A DNA stretch of 34,488 nt, taken from contig PYVG01000011.1 of the NCBI GenBank assembly GCA_003030745.1, forward strand, positions 1 through 34,488, given 5' to 3'. The DNA is from Pseudidiomarina aestuarii. Lineage in GTDB: Bacteria; Pseudomonadota; Gammaproteobacteria; Enterobacterales; Alteromonadaceae. A model generated the notes under the pieces. It was not told the DNA's origin. It was given only the letters and a program-made list of their open reading frames with translations, and did no database searches. Positions 24,493 through 34,136 of this stretch are shown in pieces (within the stretch, counting starts at the first letter, position 1; each line of letters begins with the position of its first letter). Made by a program: the position numbers and the translations under genes.

Positions 24493-24933
24493 CTACTCGT
24501 AAACGTCGCCAATATAGGTAATCAAAGGAAAGAAGAGAAACTCTTGGCCATGAGGCGTTTGCAACGGCACGCGCAGTTGCCACTCCATTTGAGGCTCTGC
24601 ACAAGCACCCACTTGAAACGTGGTATGCCACACTCCGGCGCTATCATCAGCTTCCCACACTACGGGAAGACTTCCCATGTACATGGTGATCGCGACCAAC
24701 TGACTCGCTTGTGGCTGCCAATCAGCCGGTAACGTCAGTTGAATGGAAATCGGCTGTTCGGGCTGCGGGCGTGCCGGAGTGATCGAAAACTTCACCGCAG
24801 CGGTATCCATGTCTGTAGCGTTGTCTAATCCATTCATTTGGCTCGCTTGCTGCCTTTCGGTTGCAGGATCAGAGCAGCCCCCCAAGTAAGTAAGAATGAG
24901 AACTGTAATCATTCCACGGAGCCAAATGTTCAT
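24493..24933 (-). CDS. Lipoprotein of unknown function beside the cbb3 oxidase operon
   Basis: A 146-residue protein with a lipoprotein signal: hydrophobic MITVLILTY followed by the lipobox LGGC, lipidated Cys20. Asp at +3, not at the +2 position, gives no clear inner-membrane retention signal. The mature part looks like one beta-sandwich domain (FSITPARPQPEQPISIQLTL; MYMGSLPVVW; GVWHTTFQVG), loosely like the YtkA/FixH-type domain. It is divergent from ccoN, so a role in the oxidase, for instance copper handling, is possible but unproven. Its only other neighbour is the NfeD operon downstream. Confidence 0.75.
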   Translation of the reverse strand: MNIWLRGMITVLILTYLGGCSDPATERQQASQMNGLDNATDMDTAAVKFSITPARPQPEQPISIQLTLPADWQPQASQLVAITMYMGSLPVVWEADDSAGVWHTTFQVGACAEPQMEWQLRVPLQTPHGQEFLFFPLITYIGDVYE

Positions 24934-25127
24934 TTGTTCAGTTTCCTATACAAATTACTGTCGAATAATTCAGCAAATACTTGCCACCACGAGAAAAACA
25001 AGGCTTTTGAACTGTATTTTTTTGTCTTTTCAGCTTAGTATATAAGAGCTTCCTGAACTATGAGTGAAGTACCACTTATTGTCACGTATCACTGTCGCCT
25101 TTGAGCGATCAGACGCGGAAACCAATG

Positions 25128-26588
25128 ATGAGTCATACGAGTCCACAACAAATGGAATATAACCTCAAAGTCGTACGGCAGTTTGCTGTAATGACTGTCG
25201 TTTGGGGGATTATTGGCATGGGTTTAGGCGTGTTTATCGCAGCCCAGCTAATTTGGCCCGAATTAAATTTTGATACCCCTTGGCTAACCTATTCACGGTT
25301 ACGCCCGCTACACACGAATGCTGTTATTTTTGCATTCAGTACGTCAGCGCTGATGGGAACGTCTTTTTATATCGTGCAAAAGACCTGTCGGACTAACCTA
25401 TTCTCCGACAAGTTAGCTGCCTTCGTTTTCTGGTCTTGGCAAACGGTCATCGTACTCGCAGTGATTACCTTGCCACTTGGCTTTACCTCAAGTAAAGAAT
25501 ACGCCGAGTTGGAATGGCCGATTGATATCTTAATCGCCCTCTCCTGGATTGCCTACGTCATCGTATTCTTCGGTACCTTGATGAAGCGCAATACCTCACA
25601 TATTTATGTCGCGAACTGGTTCTATGGTGGCTTTATTGTCACTATCGCAGTGCTGCACATTGTCAATAGTATGGCGATACCGGTGTCGTTCACTAAGTCG
25701 TATAGCCTCTACGCAGGTGCTGTCGATGCTATGGTGCAATGGTGGTACGGTCACAATGCTGTTGGATTCCTGTTGACAGCTGGCTTCTTGGGTATGATGT
25801 ATTACTTCGTGCCGAAGCAAGCGGAACGGCCAGTGTACTCTTACCGACTGTCGGTTGTGCATTTCTGGGCACTGATTTCGCTCTACATCTGGGCAGGTCC
25901 TCACCATCTGCATTACACCGCGCTTCCAGACTGGACTCAATCGCTAGGCATGGTGATGTCGGTCATTCTCTTCGTGCCCTCTTGGGGCGGTATGATCAAC
26001 GGTATTATGACCTTGTCAGGTGCCTGGCACAAACTGAAAACCGACCCAATTTTGCGGTTCTTGATCGTCTCCTTGTCGTTCTACGGCATGTCGACGTTCG
26101 AAGGCCCAATGATGGCAATCAAGTCGGTGAATGCCTTGTCGCATTATACAGACTGGACCATTGGTCACGTGCACTCAGGCGCACTAGGCTGGGTAGCAAT
26201 GATTACCATTGGTTCCATGTATTACTTGATTCCACGTTTGTACAATCAAACGTCGATGTACAACGTACGTTGGATCAACACGCACTTCTGGTTACATACC
26301 ATTGGCGTCGTACTCTATATTGTTGCGCTCTGGATATCCGGCGTTATGCAAGGTTTGATGTGGCGCGCGGTGAATGCCGAAGATGGCACCCTGACCTACA
26401 GTTTCATTGAGAGTGTCGAAGCCTCTTATCCGTTCTGGTTCATCCGTTTTGTCGGTGGCCTGTTTATCGTTGTCGGTATGCTCTTGATGGCATACAACAC
26501 ATTCCGGACTATCCGCCAAGGTAGCCCGACGGTGGAGTATGTCGATCTTCCAGCGAAACCAGCTAAATCAGCGGTACAGCCAGCGTAA
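25128..26588 (+). CDS. ccoN: cbb3-type cytochrome c oxidase subunit I (CcoN)
   Basis: A 486-residue polytopic inner-membrane catalytic subunit, about 12 helices. The haem and copper ligands are visible: His in RPLHTNAV (low-spin haem), His in YGHNAVGF and the pair in GPHHLHY (CuB), and two His in [10 protein letters not shown] (haems b3 and b). The cbb3-specific helix-VII Tyr is probably that in [11 protein letters not shown]. It reduces O2 with high affinity and pumps protons. Start: GGAA at 25117-25120 fits ATG 25128 best; ATG 25125 is possible and a TTG at 25101 is open but has no ribosome site. It is the first gene of the operon. No good FNR box was found upstream. Confidence 0.96.
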   Translation: MSHTSPQQMEYNLKVVRQFAVMTVVWGIIGMGLGVFIAAQLIWPELNFDTPWLTYSRLRPLHTNAVIFAFSTSALMGTSFYIVQKTCRTNLFSDKLAAFVFWSWQTVIVLAVITLPLGFTSSKEYAELEWPIDILIALSWIAYVIVFFGTLMKRNTSHIYVANWFYGGFIVTIAVLHIVNSMAIPVSFTKSYSLYAGAVDAMVQWWYGHNAVGFLLTAGFLGMMYYFVPKQAERPVYSYRLSVVHFWALISLYIWAGPHHLHYTALPDWTQSLGMVMSVILFVPSWGGMINGIMTLSGAWHKLKTDPILRFLIVSLSFYGMSTFEGPMMAIKSVNALSHYTDWTIGHVHSGALGWVAMITIGSMYYLIPRLYNQTSMYNVRWINTHFWLHTIGVVLYIVALWISGVMQGLMWRAVNAEDGTLTYSFIESVEASYPFWFIRFVGGLFIVVGMLLMAYNTFRTIRQGSPTVEYVDLPAKPAKSAVQPA

Positions 26589-26599
26589 GGAGTCGAAAG

Positions 26600-27223
26600 A
26601 TGAGCAAAAATTGGAAACACGACTTTGTTGAGAAACGCATTGGCTTATTCGCGATTTTGACAATTGTCGCCATCTCAATTGGTGGGTTAGTCGAAATCAC
26701 ACCGCTACTGTTTCAGAAGCAAACCAATGAGCCTGTAATTGGACTGAAACCATACACAGCGCTGGAGATGGAAGGTCGAGACATCTACATTCGCGAGGGC
26801 TGTAACAACTGTCATAGCCAGATGATTCGTCCATTCCGCGCAGAAAGCGAACGGTACGGTCATTATTCTCTGGCAGGTGAGCATGTGTGGGAGCGCCCTT
26901 TCTTGTGGGGATCTAAACGTACTGGTCCTGACTTAGCGCGCGTTGGCGGACGATATTCAGACGAGTGGCATTACGTGCACCTCATGAATCCACGTGACGT
27001 GGTGCCAGAATCCAACATGCCCGGATTTCCGTGGTTAGCAGAAGCAGAGCTCGATGGCGAATTAACCGCTAAGAAATTAGCGACATTCCGCACTTTTGGT
27101 GTGCCTTATACCGATGAGGACATCGCCGGCGCTAAAGCTGCTGTACAAGGAAAAACCGAGATGGAAGCCCTGATTGCATATCTGCAAGCCTTGGGCACCG
27201 GATTACAACAGCAGGCTAATTAA
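26600..27223 (+). CDS. ccoO: cbb3 oxidase monohaem cytochrome c subunit II (CcoO)
   Basis: A 207-residue protein anchored by one N-terminal helix ([19 protein letters not shown]) with a periplasmic cytochrome c domain. The haem site is CNNCH (68-72), and the axial Met is probably that in ESNMPGFPW. It passes electrons from CcoP to CcoN. AAGGAG lies 8 nt before ATG 26600, 11 bp after ccoN. Confidence 0.96.
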   Translation: MSKNWKHDFVEKRIGLFAILTIVAISIGGLVEITPLLFQKQTNEPVIGLKPYTALEMEGRDIYIREGCNNCHSQMIRPFRAESERYGHYSLAGEHVWERPFLWGSKRTGPDLARVGGRYSDEWHYVHLMNPRDVVPESNMPGFPWLAEAELDGELTAKKLATFRTFGVPYTDEDIAGAKAAVQGKTEMEALIAYLQALGTGLQQQAN

Positions 27224-27224
27224 G

Positions 27225-27416
27225 ATGGACTACATCACTTGGCGTGCGTTTTATACAGTATTAGTTTTTGTTTTGTTTATTGGTGTCGTGTTGTGGGCTT
27301 ACAGCAAAAGTAGCAAAAAGAACTTTGATGAAGCCGCCCGTTCTATCTTCGAAGAAGATGAGCTGAAAGCTGTGGACCAGAACAAAACTAAACAGGAGTC
27401 GAAGAACCATGAGTAG
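27225..27416 (+). CDS. ccoQ: cbb3 oxidase small subunit (CcoQ/FixQ)
   Basis: A 63-residue protein with a single membrane helix (FYTVLVFVLFIGVVLWAYS) and an acidic then basic tail (FDEAARSIFEEDE), as in FixQ/CcoQ, which stabilises the oxidase. ATG 27225 follows the ccoO stop by 1 nt. A longer reading from 27174 overlaps ccoO in another frame and is not used. Its end overlaps ccoP by 8 nt. Confidence 0.92.
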   Translation: MDYITWRAFYTVLVFVLFIGVVLWAYSKSSKKNFDEAARSIFEEDELKAVDQNKTKQESKNHE

Positions 27417-28362
27417 CTTCTGGAGTGCATGGATAATTGTCCTCACCCTCGCCTTTTTAGTGGCCATTATTTGGCTGCTTCGCTGGAATATGAAAAATTA
27501 CACCGGCATCAAAGAAGGCGAGCTAATGGACCACGAGTTCGATGGCATTGTTGAGTACAACAACCCAATGCCAACCTGGTGGACCTATTTATTCTGGGTT
27601 TGTATCGTGTGGGGTTTCCTTTACTTGGCTCTATACCCAGGTTTGGGTAACTTTGCTGGATTGTTAGGCTGGACCAGTTCGAACCAAGAGGTGTTATCAC
27701 TCGAGGAATCGGAACAAGCGACAGCTGCGGCACGAGAAGCTGGCCTGATTGTTCAATATGACCGTGAAATGCAGCAAGCGAATGAAGTGTTTGGTCCGAT
27801 CTTCAAAGCTTATGCTGAGCGCCCTATCAAGGAGCTCGCAAAAGACCCCGATGCGTTAAAAATTGGGCAACGTTTATTTTTGCAAAACTGTGCTCAGTGT
27901 CACGGCTCGAATGCACAAGGCGGTAACGGATTCCCGAACCTTACCGATGATGATTGGTTGTATGGTGGCGAACCAGAAGACATCGTCTACAGCCTGGTGA
28001 ACGGTCGTCGCGGTCAAATGCCTGGCTGGAAAGAACAATTTTCAGAAGAGCAGATCACGGAACTTGCTGTTTACGTACTGAGCTTATCAGGTCGTAAAGT
28101 CGATCCTGAGCTAGCCAGCGCCGGCAAACAAAATTATGCGGTATGTGCTGCCTGTCATGGCCAAGATGGCAAAGGAAATCAACAGCTTGGAGCGCCGAAT
28201 CTAACGGATAATATCTGGTTGTATGGCGGTGGTTCACAAGCGTCAATTGAAGAAACCTTACGTAACGGTCGCAACGGTGTGATGCCAGCCTGGGATGAGA
28301 TTCTCGGTGAGGATAAAATTCACATTATCAGCGCTTATGTCTACGGGCTATCGCAAGAGTAA
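27409..28362 (+). CDS. ccoP: cbb3 oxidase dihaem cytochrome c subunit III (CcoP)
   Basis: A 317-residue protein. There are two N-terminal membrane helices (IIVLTLAFLVAIIWLL and about 57-76, WWTYLFWVCIVWGFLYLALY), then two periplasmic cytochrome c domains with CAQCH (161-165) and CAACH (246-250). Axial Met candidates are in GQMPGW and GVMPAW. It accepts electrons from soluble cytochromes c. The start overlaps ccoQ. A strong terminator follows, so the assembly genes downstream may be read at a lower level. Confidence 0.96.
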   Translation: MSSFWSAWIIVLTLAFLVAIIWLLRWNMKNYTGIKEGELMDHEFDGIVEYNNPMPTWWTYLFWVCIVWGFLYLALYPGLGNFAGLLGWTSSNQEVLSLEESEQATAAAREAGLIVQYDREMQQANEVFGPIFKAYAERPIKELAKDPDALKIGQRLFLQNCAQCHGSNAQGGNGFPNLTDDDWLYGGEPEDIVYSLVNGRRGQMPGWKEQFSEEQITELAVYVLSLSGRKVDPELASAGKQNYAVCAACHGQDGKGNQQLGAPNLTDNIWLYGGGSQASIEETLRNGRNGVMPAWDEILGEDKIHIISAYVYGLSQE

Positions 28363-28367
28363 TGCTG

Positions 28368-28392
28368 AAACCCCGCTCCGGCGGGGTTTTTT
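28368..28392 (+). terminator. Terminator between ccoP and fixH
   Basis: ACCCCGC (28370-28376) pairs with GCGGGGT (28381-28387) around TCCG, with A/T extension and six T (28387-28392). It separates structural from assembly genes; partial read-through or a second promoter would be needed for fixH, since the 18 bp before fixH hold only its ribosome site. Confidence 0.9.
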
Positions 28393-28410
28393 CTAATTGA
28401 TGGAGAATCT

Positions 28411-28911
28411 ATGACAGTCAAACCTTGGTACAAGCAGTTCTGGCCGTGGTTTCTGATGGGTCTGCCCTTTTCGGTCATTATCGCCATGATCATCACCCTG
28501 ACAATTGCGAGCCAGTATGGTGACAACCCAATGGTGGTCGATGATTACTATAAGAAAGGTCGCGGCATCAATGTGCAAGTTGAGAAGGTCCAAGTTGCTC
28601 AGCAATTGAATATCAGTTTTACTTTTCAGCACACAACCGAGCAATTTACGCTCGCTTATGCGTCTGGCGCTCCAGCTGAACTCACTGCATTACGGGTTAG
28701 TTTTTACCACAGCACGTTGTCACAACGTGATTTTGAGCAAGTGGTCACGGCTGATGCTGAAGGCGTCTTTCGCGGTCAGCTGCCAGCAGAACTCGAGGGT
28801 AAATGGACGGTGACCGTCACCCCATTTGACAATGCTTGGCGCCTATCGCAAAGCATTCAGTTACCCACCGTGAGAGCGCTCACGTTAAAGCCTCTGACGT
28901 ACGGAGTTTAA
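28411..28911 (+). CDS. fixH: FixH family protein (cbb3 oxidase assembly)
   Basis: A 166-residue protein with one N-terminal helix (PWFLMGLPFSVIIAMIITLT) followed by DDYYKKGRGIN, a FixH signature, and a periplasmic beta-sandwich ending in GKWTVTVTPFD. FixH/CcoH is required for cbb3 assembly alongside the CcoI copper pump. GGAGA precedes ATG 28411. ccoI follows after 1 nt. In many clusters ccoG lies between ccoP and fixH; here it is missing. Confidence 0.9.
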   Translation: MTVKPWYKQFWPWFLMGLPFSVIIAMIITLTIASQYGDNPMVVDDYYKKGRGINVQVEKVQVAQQLNISFTFQHTTEQFTLAYASGAPAELTALRVSFYHSTLSQRDFEQVVTADAEGVFRGQLPAELEGKWTVTVTPFDNAWRLSQSIQLPTVRALTLKPLTYGV

Positions 28912-28912
28912 G

Positions 28913-31354
28913 ATGAGCAAGCAGTTGCCAGCAGTTCCAACTGGACTGTGTTACCACTGCTTGCAATCCCTCCCGCAAGACGGCGTCATTACGCACTCGT
29001 TAGCGGGTCAAACTGTGGAGTTGTGTTGTTACGGCTGTCAGGCTGTTGCCAGTACCATTGAAGAACACAACCTGCTGCACTTCTATCAATTCCGAGATAC
29101 GTCGAATCCACTGCAAGTCCCATTGTTGCCCGAAGAGTTAAAAGAGCTCAAAGCCTACGATGATGAGCGGCTGCAGGAGCAACTCAGCCATGAGGTGGAC
29201 GATGGTCGGGAAATTACGCTCTCAGTTGAAGGGATGACTTGCTCCGCTTGCGCTTGGCTGATTGAGCGAGAACTCGAACATCTCTCTGGGTTGCACTCTG
29301 TGCGTGTGAATGCAACGACCGAGCGCGTTACAATTCAATGGTCTCCCGAGCGTATTCAACTGAGCGAGATCTTACAAACTATCGCTGGACTTGGTTACCG
29401 AGCACTACCGTTTCAAGCTGCGCAGCAGGAGTCCGATTTTAAAAAACGCCGTCGCTATTTCGTCAATCGACTCGGCGTGGCGGGCCTTGCAACGATGCAA
29501 GTCATGATGATTGCAATCGCGCTCTACTTTGGCGTCGTCAGCGATCTCGATGATTCGCTGCGGCAGTTCATGTGGTGGATTAGTCTGTTCTTTGCGACGC
29601 CTGTGTTGCTCTACTCGGCACAACCGTTCTACTTGAGCGCATTACGCAGTATTCAAGCACGACAGCCCAACATGGATGTTCCGGTCAGTCTTGCATTACT
29701 CGGCGCTTACGGTGCGAGTGCTTATGCCACAGTCACTAATCAGGGCGAGGTCTATTTCGAGTCGGTCAGCATGTTTACCTTTTTCTTACTTGCCGGAAGG
29801 TATTTAGAACTGCTCGCAAAGCAAAAGGCGATGAGCCATGCAGCAAACTTAATTAAGTTACTCCCAGCGATAGCTAACCGTGAACGTGCAAACGGGACTT
29901 ATGAAACCGTACCAGTTCATCAATTAACACTGGGCGATGTCATTCAAATACCTGCTGGAAATACGATTCCGGTGGATGGTGAGTTGCTCGACGAAATGGC
30001 TCAGGTCAACGAAAGTTTGTTGACTGGAGAAAGCCGACTGCAAACTAAATCGACGCACGAAATCATGCTGGCTGGGAGTATTCCACCCCTGCAAAGTATT
30101 CGGATCCGTGTGACCGCGAGTCAACAGCAAACGGTGCTCGCCAGTATTATTGCGCTACAAGATACGGCGCTGTCGCGAAAACCCAAATTAGCAGCAACCG
30201 CAGAAGCCCTCGCCAATAAATTTGTGATTCGGCTCCTGGTACTGGCAGGCGCGACTTTCTTTGCCTGGTCATTTATTGATCCCCAGCAGGCGTTCTGGAT
30301 CACCCTCGCGGTGCTGGTTGCGACCTGCCCCTGTGCATTGGCCTTAGCAGCTCCAACTGCTGTGACGGGTGCGATTCACCGACTCAATAGAGCTGGCATT
30401 ATTGTTCGGAATGCCGACGTCTTTACTCGTGTTGAAGAAGCTAAGACTTTATTAATCGACAAAACCGGTACCCTCACCACAGGTCACTTCCGCGTCGTGA
30501 ACTGGCACAATCATCAACCCACAGTGTATTCCGATACCGAAATACAGCAGTGCATTCGTGAGCTTGAACGTGATGCTGTACACCCTTATGCACACTGCTT
30601 AAAACAGTGGGCAATTGAACACGCTCAAGCATCTGGAGAGCGTCTATGGCAGCGTTTAGAACAAGTGCACGGCGCTGGGGTCTGTACATCAGCTGCGCAG
30701 CCTGAACATTGCTATCGACTCGGTTCCTTGAGTTGGATCCAAGAATGGCATCCGGATTTCGTTCCAATGCATCCGCACAGCCAAGTATTTTTAGCCAATC
30801 AGCAGGCGGTACTTGCTGAAGTCGAACTACAAGATGAACTGCGAACCGAAATTGAAAGCACTATTGCAGCATTGAAAGCGAGTGGTGTCCAAGTGGTCAT
30901 GTTAACAGGCGACCGTGATGTCTATGCACAGCCGGTGGCTAATCGCTTAGGCATTGATATCGTTCACGCACAGTGCATGCCTGCTGATAAATTACGTTGG
31001 CTCGAACATTATCAATCGCAAGGTGCTGTGATGATGATTGGCGATGGCTTGAATGATGGTCCGGTGCTCGCACAAGCAGATATTGCCATCACCTTCAGTC
31101 AGGCTGCAGATTTAGCTCGCATTGCAGCTGATGTCATTCTAATCAACCAAAGTGGTGATGGCATCTCAACGTTTCGCACGACCGCGCTTCGTTGCCGCAG
31201 TATCATGAATCAAAATATTCGTTGGGCATTGCTCTATAATGTCATCATTATTCCGGTTGCAGTCGCTGGGTTTCTTACTCCGTACATGGCTGCAATTGGC
31301 ATGTCCGCCAGTTCGCTGCTGGTCTTATTGAACTCACTCAGGCTCTATCGCTAA
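28913..31354 (+). CDS. ccoI: Copper P-type ATPase for cbb3 assembly (CcoI/FixI)
   Basis: An 813-residue P1B-type ATPase. The Cys-rich N-terminus has CYHC (13-16) and CCYGC (38-42), typical of the FixI group, then a metal-binding domain with GMTCSAC (107-113). Transport and catalytic motifs are TGES (371-374), CPC in TCPCALAL (472-474), phosphorylated Asp in DKTGT (516-520), and GDGLNDGPVL near the C-terminus. It exports Cu(I) to the periplasm for insertion into the CuB site of CcoN. GGAG precedes the ATG. Its TAA overlaps the ATG of ccoS by one base. Confidence 0.95.
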   Translation: MSKQLPAVPTGLCYHCLQSLPQDGVITHSLAGQTVELCCYGCQAVASTIEEHNLLHFYQFRDTSNPLQVPLLPEELKELKAYDDERLQEQLSHEVDDGREITLSVEGMTCSACAWLIERELEHLSGLHSVRVNATTERVTIQWSPERIQLSEILQTIAGLGYRALPFQAAQQESDFKKRRRYFVNRLGVAGLATMQVMMIAIALYFGVVSDLDDSLRQFMWWISLFFATPVLLYSAQPFYLSALRSIQARQPNMDVPVSLALLGAYGASAYATVTNQGEVYFESVSMFTFFLLAGRYLELLAKQKAMSHAANLIKLLPAIANRERANGTYETVPVHQLTLGDVIQIPAGNTIPVDGELLDEMAQVNESLLTGESRLQTKSTHEIMLAGSIPPLQSIRIRVTASQQQTVLASIIALQDTALSRKPKLAATAEALANKFVIRLLVLAGATFFAWSFIDPQQAFWITLAVLVATCPCALALAAPTAVTGAIHRLNRAGIIVRNADVFTRVEEAKTLLIDKTGTLTTGHFRVVNWHNHQPTVYSDTEIQQCIRELERDAVHPYAHCLKQWAIEHAQASGERLWQRLEQVHGAGVCTSAAQPEHCYRLGSLSWIQEWHPDFVPMHPHSQVFLANQQAVLAEVELQDELRTEIESTIAALKASGVQVVMLTGDRDVYAQPVANRLGIDIVHAQCMPADKLRWLEHYQSQGAVMMIGDGLNDGPVLAQADIAITFSQAADLARIAADVILINQSGDGISTFRTTALRCRSIMNQNIRWALLYNVIIIPVAVAGFLTPYMAAIGMSASSLLVLLNSLRLYR

Positions 31355-31530
31355 TGGAAAGTTTGTATATTTTGATTCCAATTGCCCTTTTCTTCGTGGT
31401 CTTGGCTGTAGGTATCTTCCTCTGGGCGGTTCGCTCTGATCAGTTTGAAGACTTAGAGCGTAAGGGTATGGACGTCCTGCTCGACGACAAACCAGCGCAG
31501 AAAACGCGGCAGGATGACGATGCTAGATAG
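31354..31530 (+). CDS. ccoS: cbb3 oxidase maturation protein CcoS
   Basis: A 58-residue protein: an N-terminal membrane helix (LYILIPIALFFVVLAVGIFL) followed by WAVRSDQFEDLERKG, the CcoS family signature, and an acidic and polar tail. CcoS is needed for cofactor insertion in cbb3 oxidase. It starts on the stop of ccoI (TAATG) and overlaps the next gene, as in tightly coupled assembly operons. Confidence 0.94.
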   Translation: MESLYILIPIALFFVVLAVGIFLWAVRSDQFEDLERKGMDVLLDDKPAQKTRQDDDAR

Positions 31531-32176
31531 TTTCGCCGCCTTGCTGATGGGGCTTGCCGGAGCTGGCCATTGCATTATGATGTGTGGTGGTATTGCCGGC
31601 GCTTTTGGTCAGTCCGTATCGACCACAACACTCCTCTTCTACAATTTAGGTCGAATTACCTCCTACTGTATTGCTGGTGCACTGGTTGGCTATGCAGCGA
31701 GTGTGCTGACTTTATTAATGCCAGATGCGCTTTTGGTACTGCGATTCGTATCCGGACTTTTACTCATATTATTTGGACTTTACTTAGCGGGTTGGTGGCT
31801 GGTGTTACTTCGACTTGAGCGTATTGGCATGCCGTTATGGCGTCGCTTACAGCCCTTTGCACAGAGAATCAGACAACGGCAACAACTGCCCGCCATTTTC
31901 GGCGCTGGCATGCTTTGGGGCTGGCTACCCTGCGGCTTAGTTTACAGTGCGCTCAGCTGGGCCGCCCTCAGCGGCTCTGCCAGCCAAGGCGCCTGGATGA
32001 TGCTGATGTTTGGATTCGGTACCTTTCCCGCGATGTTCGCCTTCGGCTGGTTCAGTAAAGCACTGCAAAGTATTCTAAAATCTCAAGGCTTCCGCCAAGC
32101 CATGGGTATCATCATGATTCTGTATGGTGCTTGGGTTATTCAAATTGCGTTACGACAAATATCACTTTTCAGTTAG
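31520..32176 (+). CDS. TauE/SafE-like membrane protein of the cbb3 assembly cluster
   Basis: A 218-residue protein with about six helices. The N-terminal GLAGAGHCIMMCGG motif (His and two Cys in the first helix region) and later WGWLPCGLVYSAL mark the sulfite exporter TauE/SafE-like family commonly found after ccoS in gammaproteobacteria. The cysteines and histidine suggest metal, perhaps copper, handling, which is inference. ATG 31520 has CAGGA about 6 nt upstream and matches homologous starts; ATG 31514 is possible. It overlaps ccoS by 11 nt. In Shewanella and Vibrio fnr often follows; here it does not. Confidence 0.85.
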   Translation: MLDSFAALLMGLAGAGHCIMMCGGIAGAFGQSVSTTTLLFYNLGRITSYCIAGALVGYAASVLTLLMPDALLVLRFVSGLLLILFGLYLAGWWLVLLRLERIGMPLWRRLQPFAQRIRQRQQLPAIFGAGMLWGWLPCGLVYSALSWAALSGSASQGAWMMLMFGFGTFPAMFAFGWFSKALQSILKSQGFRQAMGIIMILYGAWVIQIALRQISLFS

Positions 32177-32226
32177 CTTGAACTACACTACTAGATAATG
32201 TTGTGGTTTAGGTTTGGAGGTGAAAA

Positions 32227-33156
32227 ATGAGCTGCGTCAACAATATCTTAGTTGTGCTTGATCCTGAAGGTACTGAACAAAAGGCGCTCAACCGCGCGCT
32301 ACAACTCGCCCGTATTTCCGGCGCGAAACTCACACTATTACTCTCCATTTATGACTTCTCATACGAAATGACGACCATGTTGGCCGCTGAGGAACGTGAT
32401 CTCATGCGCGATAGTTTGATCGATGATCGACGCGTGTGGATCCGTGATCTCTTGGAAGATTACAACACTCGCGATCTTCACATCGACATTCAAGTGGTTT
32501 GGCACAACCGGCCGTTCGAAGCCATTATTGAAGCTGCCATTGCTGGCAAGCATGACATCATCGTGAAAGGCACGAAGCAACGTGAGGGGCTTGCTGCATT
32601 GCTGTTTACTCCAACCGACTGGCATTTGTTACGGAAAGCACCCTGCCTCGTCTTGCTCGTCAAAGAACACGATTGGCCAGAGCGTGGGCAAATTCTGGCC
32701 GCAATTCATACCACCGGTGAGAACAATCAGCACCAAGAACTCAACCAACGCATTACCGAACAGGCGCTGCGGTTTGCGCAATGCTTGAGTAGCACGGTGC
32801 ACCTCGTGAATGCTTACCCTGGAGCACCGTTGACCATTGCCGCAGAAATTCCCGAGTTTGATACCGGTAATTACCGCGAAAGTATCGCTGAAAACCACCG
32901 TCAAGCACTGGCAGAGCACGCCACGCCTTTTGCTATCCCTCCAGCTCAACAACACGTGCAAGAAGGTCTCCCCGAGCAAGTCATTCCAGCCTTGGCGAAA
33001 GAACTCGACGCAGAGCTTGTGGTCTTGGGAACCATGGGGCGGACAGGATTCAGTGCAGCATTACTGGGCAACACCGCTGAGCATGTTATTGAACAGCTCA
33101 ATTGTGATTTACTCGCAGTAAAACCTGCGGGATTTCAATCGCCGGTTAAGGTATAA
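32227..33156 (+). CDS. uspE: Universal stress protein UspE
   Basis: A 309-residue protein made of two tandem Usp domains. The first starts [20 protein letters not shown]; the second ends with [20 protein letters not shown] and [16 protein letters not shown], which includes the G-x2-G-x9-G(S/T/N) nucleotide-binding pattern. UspE is linked to DNA-damage resistance and motility in E. coli. A strong GGAGGT lies 5 nt before ATG 32227. In E. coli uspE follows fnr; here it follows the oxidase assembly genes. Confidence 0.92.
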   Translation: MSCVNNILVVLDPEGTEQKALNRALQLARISGAKLTLLLSIYDFSYEMTTMLAAEERDLMRDSLIDDRRVWIRDLLEDYNTRDLHIDIQVVWHNRPFEAIIEAAIAGKHDIIVKGTKQREGLAALLFTPTDWHLLRKAPCLVLLVKEHDWPERGQILAAIHTTGENNQHQELNQRITEQALRFAQCLSSTVHLVNAYPGAPLTIAAEIPEFDTGNYRESIAENHRQALAEHATPFAIPPAQQHVQEGLPEQVIPALAKELDAELVVLGTMGRTGFSAALLGNTAEHVIEQLNCDLLAVKPAGFQSPVKV

Positions 33157-33157
33157 T
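33152..33157 (+). promoter_or_regulatory. Candidate -10 of a ttcA promoter
   Basis: A perfect TATAAT overlaps the uspE stop codon and is followed by a CGCGCC discriminator, 31 bp before ttcA. The matching -35 region (about 33128-33135) is poor. Confidence 0.35.
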
Positions 33158-33188
33158 CGCGCCGTTTTTTCATCAAGCGGTAGTGAAT

Positions 33189-34136
33189 ATGTCGACACCA
33201 CAAACAATAGCCAGCTTAGGTCCTACGGCCAAGAAGCAAAAATACGCCTTGAATAAGTTACAAAAACGTCTGCGTCGTGACGTCGGGCGGGCTATTGAAG
33301 ATTTTAATATGATCGAAGACGGTGACCGTGTGATGGTCTGCCTGTCAGGTGGAAAAGATAGTTATACGCTGCTCGATATTTTACGTTTCCTGCAGCGAAT
33401 TGCTCCGATCAAATTTGAGATCATTGCGGTGAATCTGGACCAGAAACAACCCGGTTTTCCAGAGCATATTTTACCGGAGTATCTCACCCGTGAAGGCGTC
33501 GACTTCCGCATTATTGAAGAAGATACCTATTCAATAGTGAAAGAAAAGATTCCTGAAGGAAAAACCACCTGCTCGCTTTGCTCGCGGTTACGACGCGGCA
33601 TTCTCTATCGTGTCGCCAACGAGCTGGGAGCGACCAAGATTGCACTCGGTCACCATCGCGATGACATGCTGGAAACTTTGTTATTGAATATGTTTTACGG
33701 TGGCACCATGAAATCAATGCCGCCTAAGTTGGTCAGCGACAATGGCCAGCATGTGGTGATTCGTCCGCTGGCCTACGCCCGCGAGAAAGATATTGCGAAG
33801 TACTCCGAAGCATGCGAATTCCCTATAATTCCTTGCAACCTCTGTGGTTCACAGGAAAATTTACAGCGCAAAGTTATTAAAGACATGCTGAAACAATGGG
33901 ATCGCAATCATCCTGGCCGCATCGAAAGTATGTTTTCGGCACTCCAAAACGTCGTCCCATCGCATCTAGCCGACGCCAGTTTGTTCGGGTTTAAGTCGAT
34001 AACCGCGACTGGGCAAGAGAATCCGGATGGTGATACGGCGTTTGATCACAGCACGCCGACCACCTTCCTAAACTTCCGCGACGAAGATGACCAAGCGGAC
34101 GAAATCACTCCGATCCAGGTGCTGAATTTGAGTTAG
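33189..34136 (+). CDS. ttcA: tRNA 2-thiocytidine biosynthesis protein TtcA
   Basis: A 315-residue protein that thiolates C32 of certain tRNAs. The PP-loop SGGKDS (53-58) activates the target cytidine. Cysteines of the Fe-S centre are in CSLC (128 and 131) and in [12 protein letters not shown] (219). [10 protein letters not shown] is a further family motif. ATG 33189 is preferred; a GTG two codons upstream is open. No strong ribosome site is seen. uspE-ttcA adjacency is common in gammaproteobacteria. The 3' end overlaps the convergent Bax-like gene by 32 nt. Confidence 0.94.
   Translation: MSTPQTIASLGPTAKKQKYALNKLQKRLRRDVGRAIEDFNMIEDGDRVMVCLSGGKDSYTLLDILRFLQRIAPIKFEIIAVNLDQKQPGFPEHILPEYLTREGVDFRIIEEDTYSIVKEKIPEGKTTCSLCSRLRRGILYRVANELGATKIALGHHRDDMLETLLLNMFYGGTMKSMPPKLVSDNGQHVVIRPLAYAREKDIAKYSEACEFPIIPCNLCGSQENLQRKVIKDMLKQWDRNHPGRIESMFSALQNVVPSHLADASLFGFKSITATGQENPDGDTAFDHSTPTTFLNFRDEDDQADEITPIQVLNLS

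Noticed and set aside
25079..25092. Possible FNR box TTGTC-ACGT-ATCAC upstream of ccoN.
   Set aside because: Only 7 of 10 conserved bases match TTGAT-N4-ATCAA, and it lies about 35 bp before the start codon, too close for the usual position relative to a promoter.
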